Source: Pseudomonadota bacterium | Lineage (GTDB): Bacteria > Pseudomonadota > Alphaproteobacteria > Rhizobiales > Rhizobiaceae | NCBI GenBank assembly: GCA_023404095.1 | Contig: JAEYDD010000067.1 | Location: 343,234 to 407,233 of the forward strand | Length of the DNA: 64,000 nt | Direction of reading: 5' to 3' | In this document: positions 51,917 to 60,568 of the stretch, in pieces | How the letters are laid out: each line of letters opens with the position of its first letter | How positions within the stretch are numbered: the first letter of the stretch is position 1 | Position numbers and translations under genes: made by a program | Notes under the pieces: generated by a model | The model's database searches: none | The model's input: the letters and a program-made list of their open reading frames with translations, nothing else | Told to the model about the DNA's origin: nothing

Positions 51917-52339
51917 ATGGACGTCACCATCTATCACAACCCCGCCTGCGGCACGTCCCGCAACACGCTGGAAATGATCCGCGCCGCCGGGATCGAGCCG
52001 ACCGTGATCGAGTATCTTGCTACTCCGCCCTCGCGCGGGGAGCTGGCAAAGATGATCGCCGATGCGGGATTGTCCGTCCGGCAGGCGATCCGCGAGAAGG
52101 GGACGCCATATGCGGATCTGAGGCTCGACGATCCGAAGCTGACCGACGAGCAGTTGCTCGACGCGATGCTGAAGGACCCGATCCTCATCAACCGTCCGTT
52201 CGTCGTTACGCCGCTCGGCACCAGGCTCGCGCGCCCCTCGGAGGTCGTACTCGACATCCTGCCCGATGCCTTCAAGGGCGCCTTCTTCAAGGAGGACGGC
52301 GAGCAGGTCCTCGATCAGGAGGGCAAGCGGATTGTCTGA
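51917..52339 (+). CDS. arsC: arsenate reductase, glutaredoxin type
   Basis: A 140-residue enzyme of the ArsC/Spx thioredoxin-fold family. The catalytic cysteine is Cys11 in IYHNPACGTSRNTLEMIR. The arginine-containing block PILINRPFVVTPLGTRLARP at about 93-112 provides the other oxyanion-binding residues. It reduces arsenate using glutathione/glutaredoxin and is not homologous to the first arsC. AAGGA eight bases before the ATG at 51917 favours this start over the in-frame ATG at 51911. Confidence 0.93.
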   Translation: MDVTIYHNPACGTSRNTLEMIRAAGIEPTVIEYLATPPSRGELAKMIADAGLSVRQAIREKGTPYADLRLDDPKLTDEQLLDAMLKDPILINRPFVVTPLGTRLARPSEVVLDILPDAFKGAFFKEDGEQVLDQEGKRIV

Positions 52340-53042
52340 GACCTTCCCCGCCTTGCAGGAGCGGCATCTTCGCCAGCCTGACCTCGAAGCGTTGCGGCCC
52401 GCCTTTTCGACGCACAAGCCGCGCATCCTGATCCTCTATGGCTCACTCCGGGAGGTGTCCTACAGCCGGCTGCTCGCGCACGAAGCCAGACGTCTTCTGG
52501 AGCGTCTGGGGTGCGAGGTGCGGATGTTCGACCCGAGAGGATTGCCGCTGCCCGACGAAGCTCCCGCCAGCCATCCGAAAGTGCAGGAGCTGCGCGAGCT
52601 ATCGCAATGGTCTGAAGGCCAGGTGTGGGTCAGCCCCGAGCGGCACGGTGCGATGACGGGTATCATGAAGGCCCAGATCGACTGGATTCCCCTGTCGCTC
52701 GGATCAATCCGCCCGACGCAGGGAAAGACGCTGGCCGTCATGGAGGTCTCCGGCGGCAGCCAGTCCTTCAACGCCGTGAACCAGATGCGCGTGCTGGGCC
52801 GCTGGATGCGGATGATCACGATCCCCAACCAGTCGTCCGTCGCCAAGGCCTATCAGGAGTTCGACGCCGACGGCAGGATGAAGCCCTCTTCCTACTATGA
52901 CCGCGTCGTGGACGTCTGCGAGGAGCTGGTGAAGTTCACGCTGCTGACACGGGACGCCTCGGCCCACCTGACAGACCGCTACAGCGAGCGAAAGGAACAG
53001 GCGGCCGAACTGGAAAAGCGGGTTCACCTCAAGTCGATCTGA
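52332..53042 (+). CDS. arsH: ArsH NADPH:FMN oxidoreductase
   Basis: ArsH oxidises trivalent organoarsenicals to less toxic pentavalent forms. The protein has 236 residues from a TTG at 52332, which gives the family start SETFPALQERHLRQPDLEAL and overlaps the arsC end by eight bases. The flavodoxin-like FMN loop is RILILYGSLREVSYSRLLA, then FDPRGLPLPDEA and SPERHGAMTGIMKAQIDWIP, the ArsH signature. It closes the operon; a strong hairpin follows. Confidence 0.93.
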   Translation: MSETFPALQERHLRQPDLEALRPAFSTHKPRILILYGSLREVSYSRLLAHEARRLLERLGCEVRMFDPRGLPLPDEAPASHPKVQELRELSQWSEGQVWVSPERHGAMTGIMKAQIDWIPLSLGSIRPTQGKTLAVMEVSGGSQSFNAVNQMRVLGRWMRMITIPNQSSVAKAYQEFDADGRMKPSSYYDRVVDVCEELVKFTLLTRDASAHLTDRYSERKEQAAELEKRVHLKSI

Positions 53043-53049
53043 CGAGAAA

Positions 53050-53089
53050 TGCTGTCAGCCGTGCCGCCAGACTTTTACGGCTGACAGCA
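53050..53089. terminator. hairpin between the two converging ars operons
   Basis: TGCTGTCAGCCGT (53050-53062) pairs perfectly with ACGGCTGACAGCA (53077-53089), a 13-base stem. It begins eight bases after arsH and includes the stop codon of the convergent TauE/SafE gene, so it probably ends both operons. Confidence 0.75.
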
Positions 53090-53861
53090 ACAAGATCACG
53101 GCCAGCGCGGGGAGAAGGACCGAATTCAGGACAATGCCGAGTAGCAATCCACCAACAAGCGTCCCTACGACCGATCCCGCGGCCATTATGAGGACGAACA
53201 CCCTGTTGCGACCCAGAACCGAAAAGCTCTGGTCGCGGCTGTAGCGGGTAAAGCCTACGAGCATGGTGGGAAGGCTCACCGCCAGTGAAAGGCTACCGGC
53301 GAGCTTGATGTCCGCGCCGAAGAGCAGAACAAGCGTCGGAATGAGCAACTCGCCCCCGGCGACGCCCAATAGCGACGCAACGATGCCGATCACGAAGCCG
53401 GCGGATATTCCGGCGACAATCTGCCAGTTTCCGGTCAGAAGCGGTTGCCCCGCCGACGTGCCGTGGCCAAGCACCAGCACGAGGGCGATCGCGACAAGAA
53501 GAACGGATATCACCCTGTAGAGCGTCTCAGATTTCAACCGTGTCGCCCATCCTGCGCCGAACCAGGCACCGATCAGGCTTCCTGCTAGAAGGTTCAGTAT
53601 GATTGGCCAATTCGATGCGATCTGGGTGAAAGGGATCGTGCCGGCTCGAAACGGCAGGGCCGAAGACACGACGACAAGGCTCATTGCCTTGTTCAGGATC
53701 ACTGCCTCAAGAGCCACGAAATTGAATGCGCCGATGAGCAGCGGCAGACGGAATTCCGCGCCGCCAAGCCCGATCAACCCGCCGAGTGTGCCGATGATGG
53801 CTCCGCCGCCGAAACCGGCCAGGTGACTGCGTGACGTCTTGGATTTGATCGGAGTGTTCAC
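53055..53861 (-). CDS. sulfite exporter TauE/SafE family protein
   Basis: A 268-residue inner-membrane protein with about eight helices. The family repeat is recognisable in GGGAIIGTLGGLIGLGGAEF near the N-terminus and GFVIGIVASLLGVAGGELLI in the second half. TauE/SafE proteins export small anions or organosulfur compounds; in arsenic loci they have been found with unknown cargo. It starts with GTG at 53861 and is last in the arsR2-MFS-TauE leftward operon. Confidence 0.85.
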   Translation of the reverse strand: MNTPIKSKTSRSHLAGFGGGAIIGTLGGLIGLGGAEFRLPLLIGAFNFVALEAVILNKAMSLVVVSSALPFRAGTIPFTQIASNWPIILNLLAGSLIGAWFGAGWATRLKSETLYRVISVLLVAIALVLVLGHGTSAGQPLLTGNWQIVAGISAGFVIGIVASLLGVAGGELLIPTLVLLFGADIKLAGSLSLAVSLPTMLVGFTRYSRDQSFSVLGRNRVFVLIMAAGSVVGTLVGGLLLGIVLNSVLLPALAVILLLSAVKVWRHG

Positions 53862-53917
53862 GGAGGCTTGGCTTTCATGACGGTGATCCGCGCACTCTTA
53901 TGTACGCTCTTCCATCA

Positions 53918-55117
53918 TCAGGCAACGCGGTCGCGACGCACCGATGAGGCGACCGCGACGAACGCCACGATTCCGAGCGTACCCAGCGCGGCGATGACGA
54001 AAAGCGAAATGGTTGGCCCGAACTGGTTCATCGCGGCCGCGAACGCAAACGGGGCGGCCGCGCCAGTCGCCAACCTTGCCGCAGCCATCTTGCCCGCGAT
54101 CGCGCCGTAGCCAGCGGACCCGAAGAGATAGAGCGGCAGGCTCCCCTGAGCGATGCTGTTGATCCCTGACCCGAGGCCAAGGCAGACGGCGAAGGCCACC
54201 GCACCAGGCAACCAATCGCCCGACAACCCAAGTATCACCGCACCGAGGACCATGAGCGCTGCGGAGACAATTGCAAGCGCGGGCGGAGACAGGCTCTTTC
54301 CGAAGACCATGTTGATCAGGCGGCTCATGACCTGCGCCGGACCGAACAAGGAGCCGATCACCACCGCCGCACTGCCAAGGCCGATCGCGCCCAGCATCGG
54401 CACCATGTGGGCAAGGATCGCGGCGAGAGTGAAGCCCGAAAGAGCGAAGGCAAAGGAGACCAGCAGCATGCCGCGCCGGCGCGCCTGCGGCTCGAGAGCG
54501 CCGATGACGACCTCGCGGCCTCTTGTCTGGTCCGGCTTGGAAGCGGCCCTTCCGGTGTGCATGATCCAGTAGTGCAGTGGCATGCAGACGAGAAGGTTCA
54601 GTGCGGCGAACACCAGGTATATTTCCCGCCAGGACAGATACCCGGTCAGGCTCGCGGCGATCGGCCAGAAGATGGTGGAGGCAAAGCCCCCGATCAGCGT
54701 CAGAAAGGTGATGCTGCGCGAGGCCGTCCGGGGTTCGCTTTCGACCAGCGTGGCGAAGGCTGCCTGGTACTGGACCATGCCCGAGGAGACCTCCAGCAGG
54801 ACGATCGCAAGGCCGAAGACTGCAACGGATGGCGACCATGCGCATAGTGCTAGGGTGAACGCCGCCAGGGCCGATCCCAGCGTCATGACCGTCGCTGCGC
54901 CGATCCTGTCCATATGCCTGCCGATGAACGGAGCGGAAAGGCCACCGATGAACAGCGAGACCGAGAAGAGGGCGAAGACGCGCTCCAGGCTGATGCCCAG
55001 GTCCTTGGCCATTCCGGGCGCGAGGATGCTGAAGGAATAGTAGAGGGTGCCGTAGCCGATGATCTGCGTGACACCGAGGGCGGAGACAATTCCCGCCGGA
55101 ACCTTGGTCGTATGCAA
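53918..55117 (-). CDS. arsK: MFS transporter, ArsK-like arsenite efflux candidate
   Basis: A 399-residue major facilitator with about twelve helices. The N-terminus GIVSALGVTQIIGYGTLYYS followed by FSILAPGMAKDLGIS is typical of the MFS type found next to arsR in Rhizobiales, described as the ArsK arsenite/antimonite/roxarsone exporter. APFIGRHMDRIGA is the loop 2-3 motif. It sits 19 bases after the second arsR. The name is assigned on neighbourhood and N-terminal resemblance, so it is tentative. Confidence 0.72.
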   Translation of the reverse strand: MHTTKVPAGIVSALGVTQIIGYGTLYYSFSILAPGMAKDLGISLERVFALFSVSLFIGGLSAPFIGRHMDRIGAATVMTLGSALAAFTLALCAWSPSVAVFGLAIVLLEVSSGMVQYQAAFATLVESEPRTASRSITFLTLIGGFASTIFWPIAASLTGYLSWREIYLVFAALNLLVCMPLHYWIMHTGRAASKPDQTRGREVVIGALEPQARRRGMLLVSFAFALSGFTLAAILAHMVPMLGAIGLGSAAVVIGSLFGPAQVMSRLINMVFGKSLSPPALAIVSAALMVLGAVILGLSGDWLPGAVAFAVCLGLGSGINSIAQGSLPLYLFGSAGYGAIAGKMAAARLATGAAAPFAFAAAMNQFGPTISLFVIAALGTLGIVAFVAVASSVRRDRVA

Positions 55118-55136
55118 GACGGTTTCCTCAGGCCAC

Positions 55137-55478
55137 CTATGCTTCGCCCGGGCAGCAACCCGCGGATCGCTCGACCGCGCCCCGGATGCCGGGATGTCCC
55201 GCGCAGCAATCCTCCATCAGGAACGTCACGAGGTCGGCCAGCGTATCGTAGCTTGCGCTGTAGACGATCGAGCGTGACTCCCGCCGCTGGCAGATGAGGC
55301 CGGAGCGTTCGAGTTCCTTGAGGTGGAACGAAACGTTCGACGGAGAAACGCCCAGGCGTTCCGCAATAGCACCGGCAGCCAGCCCTTCAGGACCGGCGAC
55401 GACCAGCGTCCTAACGATGGCGAGCCGGGTTTCCTGGGATAGCGCGGCAAAGGAAGCCAGGGCTTGATGGTCATCCAT
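55137..55478 (-). CDS. arsR: ArsR family arsenite-responsive repressor (operon 2)
   Basis: A 113-residue winged-helix repressor, clearly related to the operon 1 ArsR but divergent. The recognition helix is IAERLGVSPSNVSFHLKELE, and the wing is CQRRESRSIVYSASY. It keeps the vicinal pair Cys91-Cys92 (LMEDCCAG) and has Cys108-Cys109 near the end, so As(III) sensing is likely. It heads the leftward operon with the MFS and TauE genes. Confidence 0.92.
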   Translation of the reverse strand: MDDHQALASFAALSQETRLAIVRTLVVAGPEGLAAGAIAERLGVSPSNVSFHLKELERSGLICQRRESRSIVYSASYDTLADLVTFLMEDCCAGHPGIRGAVERSAGCCPGEA

Positions 55479-55482
55479 ATTG

Positions 55483-55502
55483 CAATAATCCTATAAATAT
55501 TG
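55483..55502 (-). promoter_or_regulatory. candidate operator/promoter of the second arsR
   Basis: CAATA (55483-55487) and TATTG (55498-55502) form an inverted repeat within an AT-rich block directly before the start codon at 55478. Read leftward, the block includes a TATAGG-like -10. The placement mirrors the operator of the first arsR. Confidence 0.4.
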
Positions 55503-55879
55503 AAATGAAGGATATGTGCAGAACGGCAGGGTGGCAAGTGCCGTTTGGACGAAACCGTCATCTCGCGCGGATGTCCGCCCCTTCCTCGACCGAGGTCGAG
55601 GCTGGTCGGTTCTCCGCGCTCGATTGTGGGGCTGATCCGTGGCTACGCGATGGGACCTGATGGGGTCTCACAGGTAGCCCGTGCAAGGGGTGCAGAAAAT
55701 GTCAGGCCCGTCCGGCGACGCTTGTCGAATCGTGCAGCGATTCGATACTGCTCTGTGCGGATCGCGGATGGACCTGGGAAATTGCGCCTGGCGCGCATCG
55801 CGGTCTCACGGCGCGGCGGTTGCTGCCGAACCTTACCAATAGCGGCGCCCGCGGGCGCAAACTTCCAACAGGGTGGGAT
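55503..55879. other. gene-free stretch between arsR2 and cupin
   Basis: No convincing coding frame on either strand. One perfect eight-base inverted repeat, CCTCGACC/GGTCGAGG (55584-55601), is visible. The remainder shows no recognisable promoter or RNA; the cupin promoter should lie in its right part. Confidence 0.4.
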
Positions 55880-56224
55880 ATGACAAAAGCCCTTCGTTTC
55901 GACTTCGCCGCCATCGCCCCGGAAATCGGCCGGCCGGCGGAGGATCGCCTGATTTCCGGCGATCCTCAGTTTCGCACCTGGAATCTGGAGGAGGCCGAAG
56001 GCGGGGTCTATTGCGGCGTCTGGGAAGCGACGCCGGGCAAATGGCAGATCGTCTATGACGAGTGGGAATATTTCAACATTCTCTCCGGTCATTCGATCGT
56101 CACTTCCGACGACGGAGACGTGTTTCACCTTAAGGCCGGCGACAGGCTCATCCTCCGGCCGGGCTTCAAGGGAACCTGGGAAGTCGTTGAAACGACTCGC
56201 AAGGACTATGTGATCCGGCTCTGA
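55880..56224 (+). CDS. small cupin domain protein
   Basis: A 114-residue protein of the Cupin_3 (DUF861/EutQ-like) type: WNLEEAEGGVYCGVWEATPG, WQIVYDEWEYFNILSGHSIV, DDGDVFHLKAGDRLILRPGF and KGTWEVVETTRKDYVI. The EYFNILSGHSIV segment is the diagnostic strand pair. Members bind small acids or amines, but the function here is unknown. GGTGGG immediately before the ATG at 55880 is a weak ribosome-binding site. It lies alone between the ars locus and the P450 gene. Confidence 0.82.
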   Translation: MTKALRFDFAAIAPEIGRPAEDRLISGDPQFRTWNLEEAEGGVYCGVWEATPGKWQIVYDEWEYFNILSGHSIVTSDDGDVFHLKAGDRLILRPGFKGTWEVVETTRKDYVIRL

Positions 56225-56416
56225 GCCAGGGAAATGGCCTGATCTCCTTTTACCGGAGAGCGATCCCCTGGCGAGGCAGGGCAGCATTCCGCTGGCCGCA
56301 CTGAACGGTGTTCCGTTGCTGTTCGATCCCGGTTTTGCGCAAAATGCGATCATCCTCGACGGTGAAACCCATCCGCGCTCTTTCGGATCGCGACGCGGTT
56401 CACGAGCCTCGTCTTC
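56225..56416 (+). other. gap with possible gene remnant
   Basis: The frame read right after the cupin stop (offset by one) stays open and encodes LARQGSIPLAALNGVPLLFD followed by PGFAQNAIILDGETHPRSF, which looks protein-like, but it has no ATG start and runs into the P450 3' end. It may be a fragment of a lost gene or chance. Nothing else is seen in the gap. Confidence 0.25.
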
Positions 56417-57664
56417 TCACCATGCCAGATCCAGGCGCTCCAGCCCGTGGAAGTGGTAGACGTCCTTCACCGTCGGTGTCCCGGCAAACCGCATGCCGGC
56501 CAGTCGCCTGAACAGGATCGGCAGGACGATATTGAGCTCCAGGCGCGCCAGCGGCGCCCCGATGCAGAAATGGATGCCGGCGCCGAACGAAAGGTTCGGG
56601 CCTTCGTCGCGATCCGGCCGGAAGGCGAGGGGATCGCTGAATTTCTTCGGGTCCAGGTTGGCGGCCGCGAGGATCAGCGCGACCTTGTCGCCCCGCCTGA
56701 ACGAAAGGCCGTCGAAGTCGATGTCGTCGAGCGCATAGCGCTGGAAGATGTGCACCGGCGCACAGATGCGCAGACATTCCTCCACCGTCTGTTCGGTCGC
56801 CTTCTCGTTAGCGAACATGGTCTCGGCCGGGATGCCGCTTTCCAGGATCACGCGTACGGCGTTGCCGATCTGGTGCACGGTCGCCTCGTGCCCGGCATTC
56901 AAGAGCACGATCGTTGTCGAGATCAGCTCGTCGTCCGTCAGCAACTGCCCCTTGTGCTCGGTGTGGATCATGTGGGTGAGAAGGTCGTCGCGGGGTTCCG
57001 CGCGGCGTTCGGCTATGATCGAGCGCACGTAGTCGGCGAATTCGGCCGCCGCCTTGTCGGCGGCATGCTCGTCGGCCTCGGTCCGACCGAACATGTACAT
57101 GCGCACATAGGCGTGGCTCCACTTCAGGAGCTGCGGCCCCATGTCATCGGGAATGCCGATCATCCGCGCGATCATCGTCACCGGAACGATATCGGCGAGC
57201 GCCGACAGCAGCTCCACTTTTCCGTCTTTCTCGAAGCCGTCGATCAGCCGGTCGGTCAGTTCGGTGATCTCCGGCCGCAGGCGATCGATCTGGCGCGACA
57301 CGAAGGCGCGGTTGACGAGGGTGCGCAGGCGCGTGTGCTCCGGCGGTTCGATCTCCAGGAGCGACCAGGCTTCAGCCGCATCGAAATGCTTCAGATGCGG
57401 CAGCGGTGGGGGCATGCCGAGCTCCTCGCGGCTCGCTACGTGCAGAATCTGCCGACCGAAGCGGCGGTCCCGCAGCAGGGCGTTCACCTGGTCGTAGCCG
57501 GTGAAATACCACTGCTTCTGCTCTTCCCAGAAAAAGGTAGGCGCATGGGCGTGCAGTTCCGCATAGATCGGATTCGGATCGCTGTAGAAGGCAGGATCGC
57601 GGGCATCGAGAGAGACGCGCCGGGCGGCCGCGTCGATGGAGAGGAAGGGGAATTTCTGGCTCAT
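56417..57664 (-). CDS. cytochrome P450
   Basis: A soluble bacterial P450 of 415 residues. The heme ligand is Cys367 in SFGAGIHFCIGAPLARLELN. The I-helix oxygen-activation motif is AGHEAT (about 257-262), the K-helix ExxR is Glu296-x-x-Arg299 (EECLRI), and the PERF-like region is FRPDRDEGPN. The sequence resembles CYP enzymes common in rhizobia, such as the CYP127-type. No ferredoxin or reductase gene is adjacent, so its redox partner is encoded elsewhere. The substrate is unknown. Confidence 0.92.
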   Translation of the reverse strand: MSQKFPFLSIDAAARRVSLDARDPAFYSDPNPIYAELHAHAPTFFWEEQKQWYFTGYDQVNALLRDRRFGRQILHVASREELGMPPPLPHLKHFDAAEAWSLLEIEPPEHTRLRTLVNRAFVSRQIDRLRPEITELTDRLIDGFEKDGKVELLSALADIVPVTMIARMIGIPDDMGPQLLKWSHAYVRMYMFGRTEADEHAADKAAAEFADYVRSIIAERRAEPRDDLLTHMIHTEHKGQLLTDDELISTTIVLLNAGHEATVHQIGNAVRVILESGIPAETMFANEKATEQTVEECLRICAPVHIFQRYALDDIDFDGLSFRRGDKVALILAAANLDPKKFSDPLAFRPDRDEGPNLSFGAGIHFCIGAPLARLELNIVLPILFRRLAGMRFAGTPTVKDVYHFHGLERLDLAW

Positions 57665-57875
57665 GCCCCAGACCTATTTGATTTCGCCGAAGGTGAAAAG
57701 TCCGGCTTGAGTGCGTTTTCCCCGCGTGAAGCGATCTCAGTGATGTGCGATGCGTTACACAAAGGCAGCGTTCCGCGAACTCGGTTGCCTCGGATCGATG
57801 CGGCGTCGGTTGCAACCGTGGCGGAACTGGCGGCAACTGAACCAGGTCCTTAACGCAGCATTGGCGATTACCGTC

Positions 57876-59630
57876 TCACTCGCCGATCGCAACGCCCTCC
57901 CGCCGCGGATCGGCACTGCCCTTCAACCCGTCTGCGGTGATCTCGATGGCCTGCAGTCCGGAGTTCATGTCGCCGATCTTGACCTCGTAGCCGAGCGCCT
58001 TCAGCGGGTCGGCCAGCTTTTCGGCTTCGGTCCCCGCCTCGATCTCGAACGTGCCAAAGCGGTTGAGCAGGTGTGGCATGGCGACGATCTCGCTGACGTC
58101 CTTGCCCCAGTCGATATAGGCGATCAGCGCCTGGGTGACGTAGCCGATGATCTGGCTGCCGCCTGGGGACCCGATCGCCAGCAGCGGCTTGCCATCCTTC
58201 ATCACGATCGTCGGAGACATGGAGGACCGCGGCCGCTTGCCTGGCTCGACGCGGTTTGCGATGGGGACGCCGCTATCGTGGGTCTTGAAGGAGAAGTCGG
58301 TGAGCTCGTTGTTGAGCAGGAAGCCGCCCGTCATCAAGCGCGAGCCGAAGCCGTTCTCGATCGTCGTCGTCATCGAGACGACGTTGCCTTCCCGGTCGAC
58401 GATGACGAAGTGACTGGTGGATGGCAGCTCGATAGAACGGTCGCGGCCGAAGAGCAACGCGTGGTCCCAATCGGGTTCGCCGGCTTGCACGGCATCGTCG
58501 CCAAGCGCCTTGTCGCCGTCCAGCAGCGCGGCGCGCTTGCCGAGATAGTCCTTCTCCAGCAGGCCCTTGATCGGCGCCGGCACGAAGTCGGTGTCGGCAA
58601 GGTAGCGACCACGATCGGCAAACGCGAGCCGTTGCGCATCGCCGATGATCCGCCAGCTCTGCGGATTGTCCGGCCCAAGCCCCTTGATGTCGAAGTTCTC
58701 GATCATGCCGAGCGTCTGGCCGATTGCGACGGCGCCCGAGGATGGCGGTCCCATGCCGCAGACATCGAGAGCGCGGTAGGAGATGCACACCGGCTGCCGC
58801 TCCCGCACCCGGTAGTCGGCCAGATCGTTCAGAATCAGCACGCCCGGATTGCCGGCGGCCATCCGCACCGTGTCGACGATAGCCTCGGCGATCCGGCCGG
58901 TATAGAAGGCATCCGCGCCCCGCTCCCCGATCAGCCGCAGCGTCTCCGCGTAGGCGGGGTTCTTCAGAAGCGCGCCGGCCTTGAGCGGTGCGCCCGACGT
59001 GTCGAAGAAGTAGTTTTTCGTCGCCTCGTATTTCTTCAGCCCGTCGCCCGCCTCGGCGATCAGCGCTGCCAGCCGTGGCGATACGGCGAAGCCGGCATCG
59101 GCGAGCGCAGCGGCCGGTTCGAACAGGCGCCTCCAGTCCTGGCGGCCCCATCGGTTGTGGGCCTCCTGCAGCAGCCGTACCGTACCCGGCGTGCCGACGG
59201 AGCGCCCGCCGACCACGGCGTCCATGAACTCCAGCGGCTGCCCGTCCTTGTCCAGGAACAGCTTCGGCGTCGCCATCTGCGGCGCGGTCTCCCGGCCATC
59301 CAGCGTGGCCAGCCGTTTCCGGCCGGCGTCGTAGTAGACGAGCAAGGCGCCGCCGCCGAGGCCGGAGGATTGCGGCTCCACCAGGCCGAGGATCGTTTGC
59401 ACGACGACCGCCGCGTCGATGGCGCTGCCGCCCTGCTTGAGAACCTCGGCACCGGTGGCGGCGGCGATCGGATTGGCGGCGGCCACCATGAATGATTTTG
59501 CCGTCACCAGCCGGGCGGTTGACGTCGCGGTGGAAGCTTCGGGCGCCGTCGCGTCCGAGGCCTGTTGGGACCTGGCGGGCGTGGCGAGCATGAGTGCTGC
59601 AAGCGCGCAGGCGAAAAGGTTCCTTTGCAT
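57876..59630 (-). CDS. ggt: gamma-glutamyltransferase
   Basis: A periplasmic enzyme that hydrolyses or transfers the gamma-glutamyl group of glutathione. The protein has 584 residues, with signal peptide MQRNLFACALAALMLATPAR. It is synthesised as a precursor that cleaves itself before Thr405 (ELPSTSHFVIVD), the new N-terminal nucleophile of the small subunit. Other family blocks are DGRETAPQMA near 111 and PSSGAVAIGQTLGMIE near 296. MSPTIVMKDGKPLLAIGSPG in the small subunit is also typical. It stands alone, between P450 and clpP. Confidence 0.93.
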   Translation of the reverse strand: MQRNLFACALAALMLATPARSQQASDATAPEASTATSTARLVTAKSFMVAAANPIAAATGAEVLKQGGSAIDAAVVVQTILGLVEPQSSGLGGGALLVYYDAGRKRLATLDGRETAPQMATPKLFLDKDGQPLEFMDAVVGGRSVGTPGTVRLLQEAHNRWGRQDWRRLFEPAAALADAGFAVSPRLAALIAEAGDGLKKYEATKNYFFDTSGAPLKAGALLKNPAYAETLRLIGERGADAFYTGRIAEAIVDTVRMAAGNPGVLILNDLADYRVRERQPVCISYRALDVCGMGPPSSGAVAIGQTLGMIENFDIKGLGPDNPQSWRIIGDAQRLAFADRGRYLADTDFVPAPIKGLLEKDYLGKRAALLDGDKALGDDAVQAGEPDWDHALLFGRDRSIELPSTSHFVIVDREGNVVSMTTTIENGFGSRLMTGGFLLNNELTDFSFKTHDSGVPIANRVEPGKRPRSSMSPTIVMKDGKPLLAIGSPGGSQIIGYVTQALIAYIDWGKDVSEIVAMPHLLNRFGTFEIEAGTEAEKLADPLKALGYEVKIGDMNSGLQAIEITADGLKGSADPRREGVAIGE

Positions 59631-59837
59631 CGGACCTCCCTCGAAATGGCCGCAATACTATGGCTGGCTGCGCCCGGGCTGGCAATCGTCACGCAAGGAA
59701 CGATCGCAAGGCGGTGCGGGTGAGGTGGCTTTCACGCTTCCTTTACGCTCGTGGCCCATTGCGTTGTGGATATCGGGCGCGCCGCTTCGCCGGTTAACTG
59801 CAATCTGCCATTGACCGGGTTCAAAGTTCCTGCGCGT

Positions 59838-59865
59838 CTTGAAGTAGGGCACCGGGACACTCTAT
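59838..59865 (+). promoter_or_regulatory. candidate RpoH (sigma-32) promoter of clpP
   Basis: CTTGAA (59838-59843), a 16-base spacer, and CTCTAT (59860-59865) resemble the alphaproteobacterial heat-shock promoter (CTTGAA-N16/17-CCANAT). It lies about 70 bases before the clpP start. The -10 match is partial. Confidence 0.4.
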
Positions 59866-59935
59866 GTAGGGAATATGAAGAATTGTTGATTCCCGGCGCT
59901 TCGCAAAGGTTTCGGGCACATTGAAAAGGGTGGAT

Positions 59936-60568
59936 ATGAGAAATCCCGTTGATACCGCACTGGGCCTCGTGCCCATGGTCGTCGAACAGACCAACCGCGG
60001 CGAGCGCTCCTACGACATCTTTTCCCGCCTGCTCAAGGAACGCATCATCTTCCTGACCGGGCCGGTGGAAGACTCGATGGCTACCCTCGTCTGCGCGCAG
60101 CTTCTCTTCCTCGAGGCCGAAAACCCGAAGAAGGAGATCGCGCTCTACATCAACTCCCCGGGCGGCGTTGTGACGTCGGGCATGGCGATCTACGACACGA
60201 TGCAGTTCATCAAGCCGGCCGTCTCGACGCTCTGCATCGGTCAGGCCGCGTCGATGGGTTCGCTGCTGCTTGCCGCCGGCCACAAGGACATGCGGTTTGC
60301 CACGCCGAACTCGCGCATCATGGTTCACCAGCCTTCGGGCGGCTTCCAGGGTCAGGCCTCGGACATCGAGCGTCACGCCAAGGACATCATCAAGATGAAG
60401 CGCCGCCTGAACGAGGTCTACGTCAAGCATTGCGGCCGCACCTATGAAGAGGTGGAACAGACCCTCGATCGCGACCATTTCATGAGCGCGGATGAGGCTC
60501 TTGACTGGGGCCTGATCGACAAGGTGATCACGACGCGCGAGGCGGTCGAAGGACCGCAGGCCGGCTGA
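59936..60568 (+). CDS. clpP: ATP-dependent Clp protease proteolytic subunit
   Basis: ClpP forms the tetradecameric protease chamber used by ClpX and ClpA. The protein has 210 residues. The catalytic triad is Ser106 (IGQAASMGSLLL), His131 (IMVHQPSGG) and Asp180 (TLDRDHFMSA). The N-terminus RNPVDTALGLVPMVVEQTNR and FLEAENPKKEIALYINSPGG are typical. The ATG at 59936 has AAAAGGGTGG upstream; the TTG five codons earlier was not used. clpX follows after 287 bases, so a separate clpX promoter is likely. Confidence 0.97.
   Translation: MRNPVDTALGLVPMVVEQTNRGERSYDIFSRLLKERIIFLTGPVEDSMATLVCAQLLFLEAENPKKEIALYINSPGGVVTSGMAIYDTMQFIKPAVSTLCIGQAASMGSLLLAAGHKDMRFATPNSRIMVHQPSGGFQGQASDIERHAKDIIKMKRRLNEVYVKHCGRTYEEVEQTLDRDHFMSADEALDWGLIDKVITTREAVEGPQAG

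Noticed and set aside
57750..59495. A 581-codon plus-strand open frame opposite ggt
   Set aside because: It mirrors the ggt coding frame and has no recognisable domain; ggt on the minus strand has a signal peptide and the catalytic Thr.
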